Positions 1-9,200 of a stretch of 64,000 nt of DNA are shown here, piece by piece; within the stretch, counting starts at the first letter, position 1; each line of letters begins with the position of its first letter. This stretch comes from Candidatus Eisenbacteria bacterium (lineage in GTDB: Bacteria > Eisenbacteria > RBG-16-71-46 > JACRLI01). The DNA lies in contig JACRLI010000009.1 of NCBI GenBank assembly GCA_016235265.1, positions 62,001 through 126,000 on the forward strand, read 5' to 3'. The position numbers and the translations under genes are program-made. The notes beneath the pieces were generated by a model. It searched no databases, was not told the origin of the DNA, and saw only the letters and a program-made list of their open reading frames with translations.

Positions 1-1
1 G

Positions 2-1555
2 CGCACCTACAACCGCTGGGAGAACAACATCGTGGCGTCCGCGGGCACCGCGGCGGGGGCCACCGCGTTCCTGTGCGTGCTCATGGCGGCCTTTGACCTG
101 CTGAACTCCGACCCCACGCTCAACTTCCACTTCCAGATGCAGCCGCTGCAGTCGTTCGCATGGCTCACCGCGGCGGGGCTGCTGGGCACGCTGCTGTCCG
201 TGCCCATGCGCCGGCACTTCGTGGTGGAGGAGAAGCTCAAGTTCCCCGACGGCGTGGCCGCCGCCGAGACGCTCATCGTGCTGGACTCGCGCGGCGCCGA
301 ATCGCGCGGCGTGACGCAGGCGATGGGCCTGGGGACCGCCTGCTCCGCGCTGCTGATGTCGCTGCGCGCCGACGCGCGGCTGGTGGGGGATGCGTGGTAC
401 CGCATTCCCGAGCTGCTGCGCGTGGGGCCCACCGGGACCAGCATGAACTTCGGCGTGGGCTGGAGCCTGCTGAGCTTCGGCTCGGGCATGCTGGTGGGGA
501 TGCGCGTCAACGCCAGCATGCTGGCCGGCGCGCTGATCTCGTGGGTGATCGCCCCGGGCCTGCTGCTCGGCCAGGGCATGATCCCAGCGCTCACCCGCCG
601 CGACGTGCTGCTGTGGGTGATGTGGCCCGCCACCGGGATGCTGGTGGCCGGCGGGCTCACCGCGCTCTTCCTGCGTTGGAACATCATGGTGAAGACCTTC
701 CGGAGCTTCTCCGGTTCGTCGGTGCACGCAGACGACTTTCCCATGAAGTGGGTGCTCATCGGCTCGCTGGCGTGCTCCGCCGCGCTGGTGGCCGTGATGC
801 GCTGGAGCTTCGGCATCCCGGAGTGGATGACGCTCGCCTCCATCGTCCTGTCCCTGCCGCTGATGCTGGTGGGCATCCGCGTGGTGGGGGAGACCAACTG
901 GGGCCCGGTGAGCGCGCTCTCGAACATGATGCAGGGCGTGTTCGGCGTGCTGGCTCCCGGGCACATCATGGTCAACATGACCGCCAGCGGCGTCACGGGC
1001 TCGGTGGCGGTGGAGTCCGAGGCCCTGATGCAGTGCTACAAGACCGGCGACATCATCGGCAGCACCCCCAGGTACCTCACCTACGCGCAGCTGCTGAGCA
1101 TTCCCGTGGGCGCGCTGGCGGTCTCGTACGCCTACCCGCTGCTGAGGGCCACCTACGGCATCGGTGGCGAGAACGGGCTGCAGTCGCCCATCTCGCAGAA
1201 GTGGGCCGGGTTCGCGCGGTTGCTCTCCGCGGGGCTGAGCGCGTTGCCGCCGGGGGCGCTGGTGGCGCTGGCGGTCTCCGTGGTGCTGGGAGTGCTCTTC
1301 ACGCTGATGGAATCCTCGCGCGCGAAGCAGTGGGCGCCCTCGCCCACGGGACTGGGGATCGGGATGCTGGTTCCGGGCAGCGCCGTGGTGTCCATGTTCC
1401 TGGGCGCGGTGGCGGCGTCCGGGTGGCGCGCGGGCTCGAAGAAGACCGCGGATGTGTACATGGTGCCGGTGGCGTCGGGCTGCATCGCGGGGGAGGCCAT
1501 CGTGGCGGTGGTGATCCCGATCCTGGTGGGCGTGGGGCTGGTGAAACTACACTAG
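2..1555 (+). CDS. OPT-family transporter, C-terminal part (5' end outside window)
   Basis: The reading frame is open from the first bases, so the gene begins before the window; 517 residues remain. Family identification rests on the motif VGETNWGPVSAL, a variant of the OPT-family ETN-NPVGA signature, followed by a hydrophobic stretch ending in VLAPGH, and on KTGDIIGSTPR, which matches the OPT segment after the long inner loop. The first residues (RWENNIVASAG) resemble the N-terminal ENN segment of the family, so probably only about 50-80 residues are missing. About a dozen hydrophobic segments imply a polytopic inner-membrane protein. OPT proteins import oligopeptides or metal chelates; the substrate here cannot be told. 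The 3' end overlaps the convergent anti-sigma gene by 4 bases. Confidence 0.88.
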   Translation, partial: RTYNRWENNIVASAGTAAGATAFLCVLMAAFDLLNSDPTLNFHFQMQPLQSFAWLTAAGLLGTLLSVPMRRHFVVEEKLKFPDGVAAAETLIVLDSRGAESRGVTQAMGLGTACSALLMSLRADARLVGDAWYRIPELLRVGPTGTSMNFGVGWSLLSFGSGMLVGMRVNASMLAGALISWVIAPGLLLGQGMIPALTRRDVLLWVMWPATGMLVAGGLTALFLRWNIMVKTFRSFSGSSVHADDFPMKWVLIGSLACSAALVAVMRWSFGIPEWMTLASIVLSLPLMLVGIRVVGETNWGPVSALSNMMQGVFGVLAPGHIMVNMTASGVTGSVAVESEALMQCYKTGDIIGSTPRYLTYAQLLSIPVGALAVSYAYPLLRATYGIGGENGLQSPISQKWAGFARLLSAGLSALPPGALVALAVSVVLGVLFTLMESSRAKQWAPSPTGLGIGMLVPGSAVVSMFLGAVAASGWRAGSKKTADVYMVPVASGCIAGEAIVAVVIPILVGVGLVKLH

Positions 1556-1818
1556 GCGGGTGGGGAGGTTCCGCCGGGCTTCCTGCGCGTCTCCTCGCGG
1601 AACTGCCGCAGCAGCGCCTCGCGCGCCGGGCCGGCGTCCCCGGCGGGCGTCAACGAGCGCAGGCCCGCGATGGTGAGCCGCAGCTGTTCCACGTAGGCCT
1701 TGCAGCCCGGGCACATCGCCAGGTGCACCAGCACCCCGATGCGCTCGCGCAGCCTGAGCCTGCGCTCCAGGAAGTCCGAGGCGCGCTCGACCACCTGCCT
1801 GCAGCTGGGTATCAGCAT
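1552..1818 (-). CDS. Small zinc-binding anti-sigma factor (zf-HC2/ZAS type)
   Basis: This 88-residue protein has the zinc anti-sigma pattern: an early Cys (SCRQVVE, residue 6) and HLAMCPGCKAY near residues 32-40, giving His-x3-Cys-x2-Cys. It has no obvious transmembrane helix, so it is probably cytoplasmic, as in redox-sensing ZAS proteins. In the family the zinc site and adjacent helix clamp the partner ECF sigma factor, and oxidation can release it. The start codon lies one base after the stop of the upstream sigma gene, so the two are co-transcribed and the sigma factor is the likely partner. What stimulus it senses is not visible. Confidence 0.8.
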   Translation of the reverse strand: MLIPSCRQVVERASDFLERRLRLRERIGVLVHLAMCPGCKAYVEQLRLTIAGLRSLTPAGDAGPAREALLRQFREETRRKPGGTSPPA

Positions 1819-1819
1819 C

Positions 1820-2653
1820 TCAGGGCCTCTTCTCTTTCACGACAGGGGTCCCCGGGCGGAGACCCTCCTTCATATACGCGTCCAGTGCCCGCCGCACCCT
1901 TGCGCGCCCGCGGTGCAGCAGCACGCGCCGGTTGGCCTCGGACACCTCAAGGATGGCGCACACGTCCCCGGGGGGCAGCCCTTCCACGTCGCAGAGCCGC
2001 ACTGCGAGTTGCTGGGGCTCCGGCAGGTCCCCGAGCGCCTGTTCCACGATTGCCAGTGTCTCGCGGCCCAGCATTTCCGATTCCGGGTCGATGAGGCCCC
2101 ACGACGCCGGCGGCTGCTCCCAGTGGCCGTTGGCGCCCATGCCGGGCTCGTCCCCGTCGCCTTCGGAATCCTCCGGGTCCGCCGAAGCCGCCGGGGACGG
2201 AGGAACGGGCCTTCCCTCGACCTCCGCAGCGCGCTTCTCGCGCACCGCGATGGTGCGCGCCCGGTTCACCAGGATGCTGAACACCCACGTGCTCAGCGTT
2301 GAGCGGCCTTCGAACGCGCGGATGCCGCGGATCACCGCCAGCCAGGTCTCCTGCACGGCCTCTTCCGCCACCGCGTCGGTGCGCACGATGGTGCGCGCCA
2401 TGGCCCGCAACCGCCCGTGAAGCCGGTCCACCAGGGAGGCGAACGCAGCCTCGTCGCCCTCGCGCAGCCGCACCAGCAGCGCCGACTCGGCGGCGGGCGA
2501 AGCAGCCGCATCCTGCGGCCCGGCCTGCTTCCGGTACCTCGGAGTCAACGCACGAACCCCCGGTTTTGTAGACGGCCCGCCTTCCACGCACGCATCGCGC
2601 GGGAGCGTACCGCCAAACCGCGGGTTTGAGAAGCCACCGGGCGGAGTCACCAC
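1820..2653 (-). CDS. ECF-type RNA polymerase sigma factor
   Basis: Region 2 is clear (EGDEAAFASLVDRLHGRL, then AVQETWLAVIRGIRAFEGRS and STWVFSILVNRA), as is region 4 (LPEPQQLAVRLCDVEG with the helix-turn-helix ILEVSEANRRVLLHRGRARVR). Between them is an acidic, Gly/Pro-rich linker of about 60 residues, normal for ECF groups encoded beside zf-HC2 proteins. The longest frame starts at a GTG (277 residues), but the first 30-35 residues look unlike sigma factor; an in-frame TTG at 2551 would give about 243 residues. No start has a strong ribosome site. It is followed one base later by its probable anti-sigma factor. Targets are unknown. Confidence 0.85.
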   Translation of the reverse strand: MVTPPGGFSNPRFGGTLPRDACVEGGPSTKPGVRALTPRYRKQAGPQDAAASPAAESALLVRLREGDEAAFASLVDRLHGRLRAMARTIVRTDAVAEEAVQETWLAVIRGIRAFEGRSTLSTWVFSILVNRARTIAVREKRAAEVEGRPVPPSPAASADPEDSEGDGDEPGMGANGHWEQPPASWGLIDPESEMLGRETLAIVEQALGDLPEPQQLAVRLCDVEGLPPGDVCAILEVSEANRRVLLHRGRARVRRALDAYMKEGLRPGTPVVKEKRP

Positions 2654-2682
2654 CGTACGGACCGGCAGGCGCCGCAGACGTG

Positions 2683-2710
2683 GGGGCCCCGGGGAAACCC
2701 CCGGGGCCCC
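2683..2710. terminator. Strong GC hairpin downstream of the YHS gene
   Basis: A perfect 12-bp stem (2683-2694 with 2699-2710) closes an AAAC loop in the 107-base gap between the stop of the YHS gene and the sigma factor start. No T-run follows on either strand, so it is at best a Rho-assisted or U-tract-less terminator for the minus-strand YHS gene; it could also simply stabilise the 3' end. Confidence 0.4.
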
Positions 2711-2760
2711 TCGACCGGGCAGGCCGCGCCCCCATTGTGCGGGCGCCCGGTCCTACGGAA

Positions 2761-3183
2761 CTACCGCAGCGAGGCCCACTGCTCGTCCGCCTTCTTCGCG
2801 GTCATGTCGGCGTCGACGTCGAACATCTTCTTGGCGTCGGCGTTCGAGAACAGGTAGGTGGTGCCGTTGTGGACCGTGAACAGCGTCGGGTCGGACTTCA
2901 CCTTCTTGCCCATGGCCACGGCGGTGGCGCACCAGCCATCGTAGGCCACGTTGTACTTTGCCGGATTGGCCTCGAACATCTTCTTCGCGTCGGCGCTCAC
3001 GAACCGGATGCGGTGGCCCTCGTGCCGGACGGTGAACTTCGAATCGCCCTTCACGGCCTTGCCGGCCTCGACGTAGGCGACCGGGCAGTAGCCGTCGTAG
3101 GCGGCCCTGGCGCTCTTCGCCTGGGCGGTGACGGAGGTGAATGCGACGAGCGCGAGCACGAGGATCGGGAGGAAGCGACGCAT
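2761..3183 (-). CDS. Secreted YHS-domain protein with two YHS-like repeats
   Basis: A signal peptide (MRRFLPILVLALVAFTSVTAQA) precedes two similar units of about 50 residues, YDGYCPVAYVEAGKAVKGD... and YDGWCATAVAMGKKVKSD..., each followed by an aromatic strand and (F)VSADAKKMF or FSNADAKKMF. The second unit matches the CAYAVAxGK part of the family often called YHS domain-containing (seleno)protein; here ordinary Cys is used and no UGA is present. The ATG at 3183 is preferred over a GTG 15 bases upstream because AAGGAG sits 6 bases before it. These periplasmic proteins are thought to bind metal or redox partners, but the function is not established. It is monocistronic and divergent from the oxidoreductase. 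Confidence 0.8.
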   Translation of the reverse strand: MRRFLPILVLALVAFTSVTAQAKSARAAYDGYCPVAYVEAGKAVKGDSKFTVRHEGHRIRFVSADAKKMFEANPAKYNVAYDGWCATAVAMGKKVKSDPTLFTVHNGTTYLFSNADAKKMFDVDADMTAKKADEQWASLR

Positions 3184-3314
3184 GGGAGACTCCTTCACGT
3201 TTTGGGGTGCTGTGCCGGTTCGGGCCGGCGGACGGTCTGCGGGAAGCGGCCCCCCGCGTCGATGTGGCCGGATTTCCTGGCCTTCACGGGGTTGGTCTGC
3301 AGGGGAAGCGAAAC

Positions 3315-3343
3315 GTTACACGGGGCGGGAATGCTGGTATCTT
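3315..3343 (+). promoter_or_regulatory. Candidate promoter of the FAD/4Fe-4S oxidoreductase
   Basis: GTTACA (3315-3320) and TATCTT (3338-3343) are separated by 17 bases, with TGG just before the -10 box as an extended element. Each hexamer matches the sigma-70 consensus at four of six positions. It lies about 135 bases before the TTG start at 3479. Confidence 0.35.
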
Positions 3344-3478
3344 GGGGCCGATTTGTGGAGGTATCTCCAATTTGCCGGGGGCGGGCCGTAACATTTGCGC
3401 GCGGGTGAGGACCCAGGAGTTGGCCGCGCGCCGTCGATCCGCAGGTTCCAGCACCCCGCGCCGCGAAACGAGGTCTCT

Positions 3479-5788
3479 TTGAGCAATCCCATCGCCCGAT
3501 ACGCCCGCTGGCTGCACACCGGATGGCCCGCGGGCCAGGTGGAGAAGCTGCCCGAGGTGCGCCCGGACGGGGGCACCTCCGTGCCCGGCGTCTACGTGTG
3601 TGGTGACCTGGCCGGGGTGCCGCTGCTGAAGTTCGCGCTCGACACGGGGGCGCGCGTTGCGCGGACCATCGCGAGCGAGCTGGGCGTGAGCGGGAGCGGC
3701 GGGGGAGTGCCGGACCTTCTGATCCTGGGCGCGGGCGTGGCCGGCATGGCCGCCGCCCTGGAGGCCCGCAGGCTCGGGTTGATCTTCGAGGTGCTCGAAG
3801 CCGCCGAGCCCTTTGCCACGCTGGTCAACTTCCCCCGGGCCAAGCCCATCTTCACCTACCCGGCCGGGATGCAGCCCGCCGGCGGGCTGCAGGTGAGCGC
3901 CACGGTGAAGGAAGCGCTGCTGGGCGAGCTGCGCGCGCAGGTGGGACGGGCGGGCATCGAAGTCCGCCGCGGCCGCGCGGAGCGGATCGAGCGCGAGGGG
4001 AACGCGCTGGCGGTGCGCCTCGCGGACGGCGCCACGATTCGCGCGCGCCGCGTGCTGGTGGCCATCGGCCGCAGCGGCGACTTCCGCATGCTCGGCGTGC
4101 CCGGGGAGCACCTCGACAAGGTGTACAACCGGCTTCACGACCCCGCCGACTACCGGGGGAAGGACGCGCTGGTGGTGGGCGGGGGCGACTCCGCGGTGGA
4201 GACGGCCGTGGCGCTCGCGGAGGCGGGCGCGCGGGTGACGCTGGCGCACCGCGGCCCGCAGCTCTCGCGCGCGAAGGGCGAAAACGTGGCGAAGCTGGAG
4301 GCGCTCTCGGTTGGCGGCGCCGTTTCGGTGAAGCTCCATGCGCAGGTTCGCGAGATCCGCGCCTCCGAAGTGGTGCTGGCCGGCCCCGGCGGCGAGGCGG
4401 CGACGATCGCCAACGACGTGGTGTTCGCCATGGTCGGGCGGGAGGCGCCGCTGGAGTTCCTGCGCCGGTCAGGGATCCGCATCGCGGGCGAAGGCACGGC
4501 CGCGGGCTGGATCGCGGTGGGGCTGTTCCTCGCGTTCCTGGCCCTGCTCTACGACTGGAAGGCCGGGGGTTTCCTGGAAGCCGCCGTGTGGTCGAAGTGG
4601 GCCTGGCCCGGAAACGCCCCGGAGCTCCTGGCCTCGCTGGGCTCGTGGTGGTCGGCGCAGGTAGGGGAGCGAGCCTCGCTGGTGGGCACCGTGGCCGTGT
4701 CCATGAAGAGCCGGTCCTTCTATTACACGCTGCTCTACACCGCGCTGGTGGGCTGGTTCGGCATTCGGCGCATCCGAAGTCGCAACACCCCCTACGTCAC
4801 GGCGCAGACGCTGAGCCTGTTCCTGGTGCAGGCGATCCCGCTGTTCGTGCTGCCGGAGATCGTGTTGCCCTGGCTGGGGTATAACGGAGTGTTCAGCGGG
4901 GGTGCCGGGAAGTTCGTGGCCGACCGGCTGTTCGAGAGTTACATCCCCGCCGCCGACTACGCCGCGCGCCACTGGCCCGACTGGGGCCACCCGCGGGCCT
5001 ACTGGCGCGCGTACGGACTCATCCTGGCCTGGCCGCTGAACGTGTACAACATCTTCACCGAGCAGCCCCTGTGGTGGTGGATCGGAATCGGGTTCGTGCA
5101 GACTTTCGTGCTGCTGCCGCTCGCGATCCGGAAGTGGGGCAAGGGCGTGTACTGCGGCTGGATCTGCTCGTGCGGCGCGCTGGCCGAGACGCTGGGAGAC
5201 ACCCAGCGCGGCAAGATGCCCCACGGGCCGGGCTGGAACAGGCTAAACATGACCGGGCAGGTGTTCCTGGCCTTCGCTTTCGCGCTGCTGGGGCTGCGGA
5301 TCGCGGCGTGGGCCATGCCGGCTTCCGGGCTCGGCAGCCTGTTCGCCCTTCTCCTGGAAGGCAGGAACGCGCAGCACCAGCTGGTAAACCCGGCAAGCTA
5401 CAAGTGGATCGTGGACATCCTGTTCGGGGGCGTGATCGGCGTGGGCTTCTACTTCAAGTACTCCGGGCGCGTGTGGTGCCGGTTCGCCTGCCCGCTGGCG
5501 GCGCTGATGCACGTGTACGCGCGGTTCAGCCGCTTTGCAATCGTGGCCGAGAAGAAGAAGTGCATCTCGTGCAACGTGTGCACCTCGGTGTGTCACCAGG
5601 GAATCGATGTGATGAACTTCGCCAATAAGGGGCTGCCGATGCGCGACGTGGAGTGCGTGCGCTGCTCGGCGTGCGTGCAGAGCTGCCCCACGGGAGTGCT
5701 GAGATTCGGGGAGGTGGGGCCGACGGGACAGGTCTTGCGGCTGGATGCCGTGCCGGCGAGGCGGAGGATGGAGGGGCAGGGACGGTGA
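3479..5788 (+). CDS. Membrane FAD/NAD(P)-oxidoreductase fused to NapH-like 4Fe-4S module
   Basis: This 769-residue protein has an N-terminal segment resembling the end of thioredoxin reductase (PGVYVCGDLAGVPLLKFA), then a full two-dinucleotide-binding flavoprotein (FAD motif LILGAGVAGMAA, NAD motif ALVVGGGDSAVETA), about six membrane segments, and a NapH/NosR-like core with CGWICSCGALAE and RFACPLAALM, ending in two ferredoxin clusters (CISCNVCTSVC and CVRCSACVQSCP). It probably passes electrons from NAD(P)H through FAD across or along the membrane to Fe-S clusters; acceptor and direction are unknown. The TTG start at 3479 begins SNPIARYARWLHTGWPAG, the usual start of this family as I recall it, with GAGG 5-6 bases upstream; the earlier in-frame start at 3395 is unlikely. 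It is translationally coupled to the next gene. Confidence 0.85.
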   Translation: MSNPIARYARWLHTGWPAGQVEKLPEVRPDGGTSVPGVYVCGDLAGVPLLKFALDTGARVARTIASELGVSGSGGGVPDLLILGAGVAGMAAALEARRLGLIFEVLEAAEPFATLVNFPRAKPIFTYPAGMQPAGGLQVSATVKEALLGELRAQVGRAGIEVRRGRAERIEREGNALAVRLADGATIRARRVLVAIGRSGDFRMLGVPGEHLDKVYNRLHDPADYRGKDALVVGGGDSAVETAVALAEAGARVTLAHRGPQLSRAKGENVAKLEALSVGGAVSVKLHAQVREIRASEVVLAGPGGEAATIANDVVFAMVGREAPLEFLRRSGIRIAGEGTAAGWIAVGLFLAFLALLYDWKAGGFLEAAVWSKWAWPGNAPELLASLGSWWSAQVGERASLVGTVAVSMKSRSFYYTLLYTALVGWFGIRRIRSRNTPYVTAQTLSLFLVQAIPLFVLPEIVLPWLGYNGVFSGGAGKFVADRLFESYIPAADYAARHWPDWGHPRAYWRAYGLILAWPLNVYNIFTEQPLWWWIGIGFVQTFVLLPLAIRKWGKGVYCGWICSCGALAETLGDTQRGKMPHGPGWNRLNMTGQVFLAFAFALLGLRIAAWAMPASGLGSLFALLLEGRNAQHQLVNPASYKWIVDILFGGVIGVGFYFKYSGRVWCRFACPLAALMHVYARFSRFAIVAEKKKCISCNVCTSVCHQGIDVMNFANKGLPMRDVECVRCSACVQSCPTGVLRFGEVGPTGQVLRLDAVPARRRMEGQGR

Positions 5789-6132
5789 GCCATGAGCCCA
5801 CGCCGGCCGGGCCGATGAAACTCGATCAGACCATCCCGGACGCGGATCTCCAGCGCGCGCGGGAGCTCCTGGAGGCGCAGACGTGGACCTTCGCCAAGAC
5901 CATGCCGTGGGTGCCCCACTGGTATTCGCTTCGGAAGAACTGGGCCAGGGACGAGGAGTTCGTGTGGGTCGTGGAGACCATGAGGCGGGACGGCTGTGAC
6001 GAGATCTATGAAGGCCGGCGGTACAGGGTCATGATCGTGGGCGGGTTCAAGTACTGGACGATGGAGGCTCCGGTGGGGGAGACGATTCTGGTCAATCGGA
6101 AGGCGGTTCGGAATGCAGTAGAACGAATATAG
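5785..6132 (+). CDS. Hypothetical protein coupled to the oxidoreductase
   Basis: The 115-residue product is not recognised. It is hydrophilic, has no signal or membrane segment, and carries aromatic-rich stretches (TWTFAKTMPWVPHWYSLRKNW and, near the end, GGFKYWTMEAP). The GTG at 5785 overlaps the TGA of the upstream gene as GTGA, with a GGAGGGG ribosome site before it, so translation is likely coupled. An ATG at 5815 is an alternative. The amino-acid pattern looks like a compact single-domain cytoplasmic protein. No function is proposed; partnership with the electron-transfer protein is only suggested by the overlap. Confidence 0.65.
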   Translation: MSHEPTPAGPMKLDQTIPDADLQRARELLEAQTWTFAKTMPWVPHWYSLRKNWARDEEFVWVVETMRRDGCDEIYEGRRYRVMIVGGFKYWTMEAPVGETILVNRKAVRNAVERI

Positions 6133-6220
6133 GTGCAACCGAAGGCACGCGGAGCGCCGTGGCAGGGCCAACGGTAACCCAAGTTGGTCCGCGTGCCACG
6201 TGTCTGGCTCCAGGGAGTCA

Positions 6221-6253
6221 GGCGACCGTCCCCCGGATGGGGGGACGGTCGCC
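6221..6253. terminator. Perfect 14-bp hairpin between convergent genes
   Basis: Bases 6221-6234 pair without mismatch with 6240-6253 around a five-base GGATG loop. It lies 27 bases beyond the stop of the minus-strand giant secreted gene and about 90 bases beyond the plus-strand gene ending at 6132, so it could end transcription in both directions. No T-run follows on either side. Confidence 0.5.
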
Positions 6254-6279
6254 GTAGCCCGCGAAACGAGCTTCCCGGA

Positions 6280-9200
6280 TTACTTGAGCAGCACCGCCCG
6301 GCCAGTCAGCTCCTGGCCGCCGGTGACCAGGCGCCAGAAGTACACGCCGGCCCCTGCCGGCCCCCCCGCGCTGTTCCTTCCGTCCCAGTGAATGATGTGG
6401 GCACCCTGCTCCTTCGATCCCGAGACGAGGGTCCGGATCCTCCGCCCCGCGGCGTCGTACACTGCGATGTCGACATGCCCGGCGCCTGGCAGCGTGTACG
6501 AGATCGCCATCCCCCGGATCGCAGGATTGGGGGAGCTCCGTGCAGCCAGTCGCAGTTGCGAATCCCCACCGATGCCGAGCGGCGACGGGTCACAGCTGGT
6601 GTTCGCCCCGCGCAGCACGTACTCGTACACGTAGTCGCATGCCATCTTCGTCTGCCAGTTCTGCAGCAAGTGATAGCGGCGCATCCACCTCCAGCGGACC
6701 TTGGTGGACTTGCGGAGGAACTTGCCCAGGCGTCCGAAGCTGATCTGCCGGCCGCGGATGTACTCCTGGTCCCATGGGGGGAGCAACAGGCGATTCAGAA
6801 TCGGCGCCGATTCGCCCGGGTAGTACATGCTCCCGAAGCTCACCCCGTCCGTATTGAACGGCGCGAACACGCCCTCGTCGGTGATCACCATCTGCTCTTC
6901 ATCGTTGATCTCGCCGAACGTGTTGCGATAGGCATTGCCATTCCACCCGTTGGGATAGGACGTATGGCTGAGGCCGGTCGAGCCGCCGAAGTGGTCCATC
7001 GACGATTGCAGGAATGAGAAATGGTTGCTGTAGCGGCGCAGTGGATTGAAGCCATTCGTGGGATGGTAGTTCTGCCCGAAGGGCTGCACCATCCCGGTGG
7101 GGGAGAGGTACGGGGTGGCGCCCGCGGCGACAAGGGGGAACGGGGATGCGACCAGGTTGAGGGGGTTGAACGCCCGGTCGAGGACCTGGTCCACGTAGAG
7201 CAGCGCAGCCCGCTTGGGTGCGCAGGCGCCGCGGTTGGCGGGAGAGCCGGCACAACTCCACAGGCCGCGGTCGAATACCTTGATGAAGCCGAGGGCGCCC
7301 TTGGGATGGTACCCGCTGGGCCACAGGGCTGTCGTGTTGGGATTGCCTACCTGACTATTGATGGTGCAAACGCCGTCGTCATAGCCCGGGTGAATGAGCC
7401 ACTTGAATGGACTCACATAGGAGGGATGTCCGCCCACCACCGTGAGATCGCGCACCGGCGTCGTTTCGATCTTCGGACCCCACTTGAGCTGCGCGACCAG
7501 CGGTACCAGGTCGACCAGGACGCTGTGGCGCAGCGCGCTGAAGTTCGGAGGGCAATTGAAGGCCGGGAACGCCGGCCAGATCTCGTTGGCCATGCCGAAG
7601 GTCACGTTGACCAGCGGGCAGACCCACTCGGGCACGTTGTTGGAGAACGCCCGCTCGCAGTACCCGGACGCGATGATCACGGCCGTGGCCAGCCGCGAAC
7701 CCGAGATCGCGGCATCGAGCGCGATGTGGGCCTTGCACAGCTTCGGAACCACCGTGGCACCGAGGTTGGGGCGTATCTGTGCGGCGCTCATGGCCACATC
7801 CGTGATCAGCCCACCGGTCGAATGTGAGACGACGACGAAGCTGGGCGTGCCGAAGCCCTGCACGTCGTTCCTGCCCGAGAGGTCCACGACCCCGGTGCCG
7901 TCCCGCATGGCATCCACGATCTGCGTCAGGATCGCCCGAACGCCGACCTCCAGCCGCTGCGTCACGGGATAGGACACGACCAGGTAGCGGTTGCTGAAGC
8001 CCTTCTCCACGAGGAAGCGCTGAATGTGGTCGGCCCAGTAGGCATTGGCGAGGGTCTTCCACCAGCCGTCCCCGTAGAAGGAGGGATTCTCGATTCTGCC
8101 CTGATAGGGCCGTGGCACGTGCCATTCGACATTCACGTCCTCCGGAGTGCCGAAGACCTTCTGTGCCAGGGGCTCCATCATCAGCCCATGCACGAAGATG
8201 ATGTCGCGACCGCCGAATGCGTAGTGCCGCGGGTCTTCCGGGGAGATGCAGTGGGGCTGCGCCGGCGGAGTGAACGGCGCCCAGCCGGCCGCGCTCGTTC
8301 CGAACGTGTCGGGTTCGGAGCTCGCCTGCTCCCAGATCAGGCTCTCAAACCGGGTCAGGGAATCCGACATCTCCTGCGGATCGACGGTCATGTTCAGCGC
8401 CGTGGAGAGCGAATCCGTGAAGTTGATGTTCACCTCCGGCGGCAGCGGCTCCTCGTCGATTGACGGCTCGCAGGGGAAATCGAGGTACCAGTCGGCCGTG
8501 GCCAGGTCCTTACCCGGGTAGAGGTCGGACAGGCTGCCGGCCAGCGAGTCCACGTCGTTGAAGGTCACCTGGACGGCCGGATCGAGATCGTCCGGCAGAA
8601 TGTCATTGCCCAGCGAATCCACCTCCGCCGGCTCGTTCCTGCAGCCCGAGCACCACGCCCACGTGTCGTTGTAGGTCGGTCCGAACGGGGGTATCCAGCC
8701 GCCGAAGAGCATCGACCGGCCCTGCACCACGTCGTAGGCCATTCCGGCGAACAGGCGCACGCCCAGGGCGGCGGGGAGCCGCTTCCATTTCACGCCATCC
8801 CAGCGCCCGACAGTGGAACCATCATCCCCGTAGAGCAACAGGCGACCGCAGTCGGGGCTGTACGCCATCGACGCCCCCCGTACCGGCTGCGCGGACGTGG
8901 CGTCGAGAAGCGCCCAGGCGGAACCGTTCCACTCCCATGTTTCGCCCGAGAGCCCGGCACCGGTGTCGCCCCCCGCCAGGAAGATCGTGCGCGCGTCCTC
9001 GTCGTAGGCCATCGCGGCCCCGAAGCGGGCCGAAGGAGCGGGGATCGTGGCGGTGACCTGCGACCACGCGATTCCGTCCCAGGTCCACATGTCATCACGG
9101 GGTGTGCCATCGAATCCCCCGAACAACACCACGCACCGCCGGACGTCGTCGTAGACCATGCTCTGGCTGTGCCGTGGGGAGGGCCCCGTGCTCGCCACCT

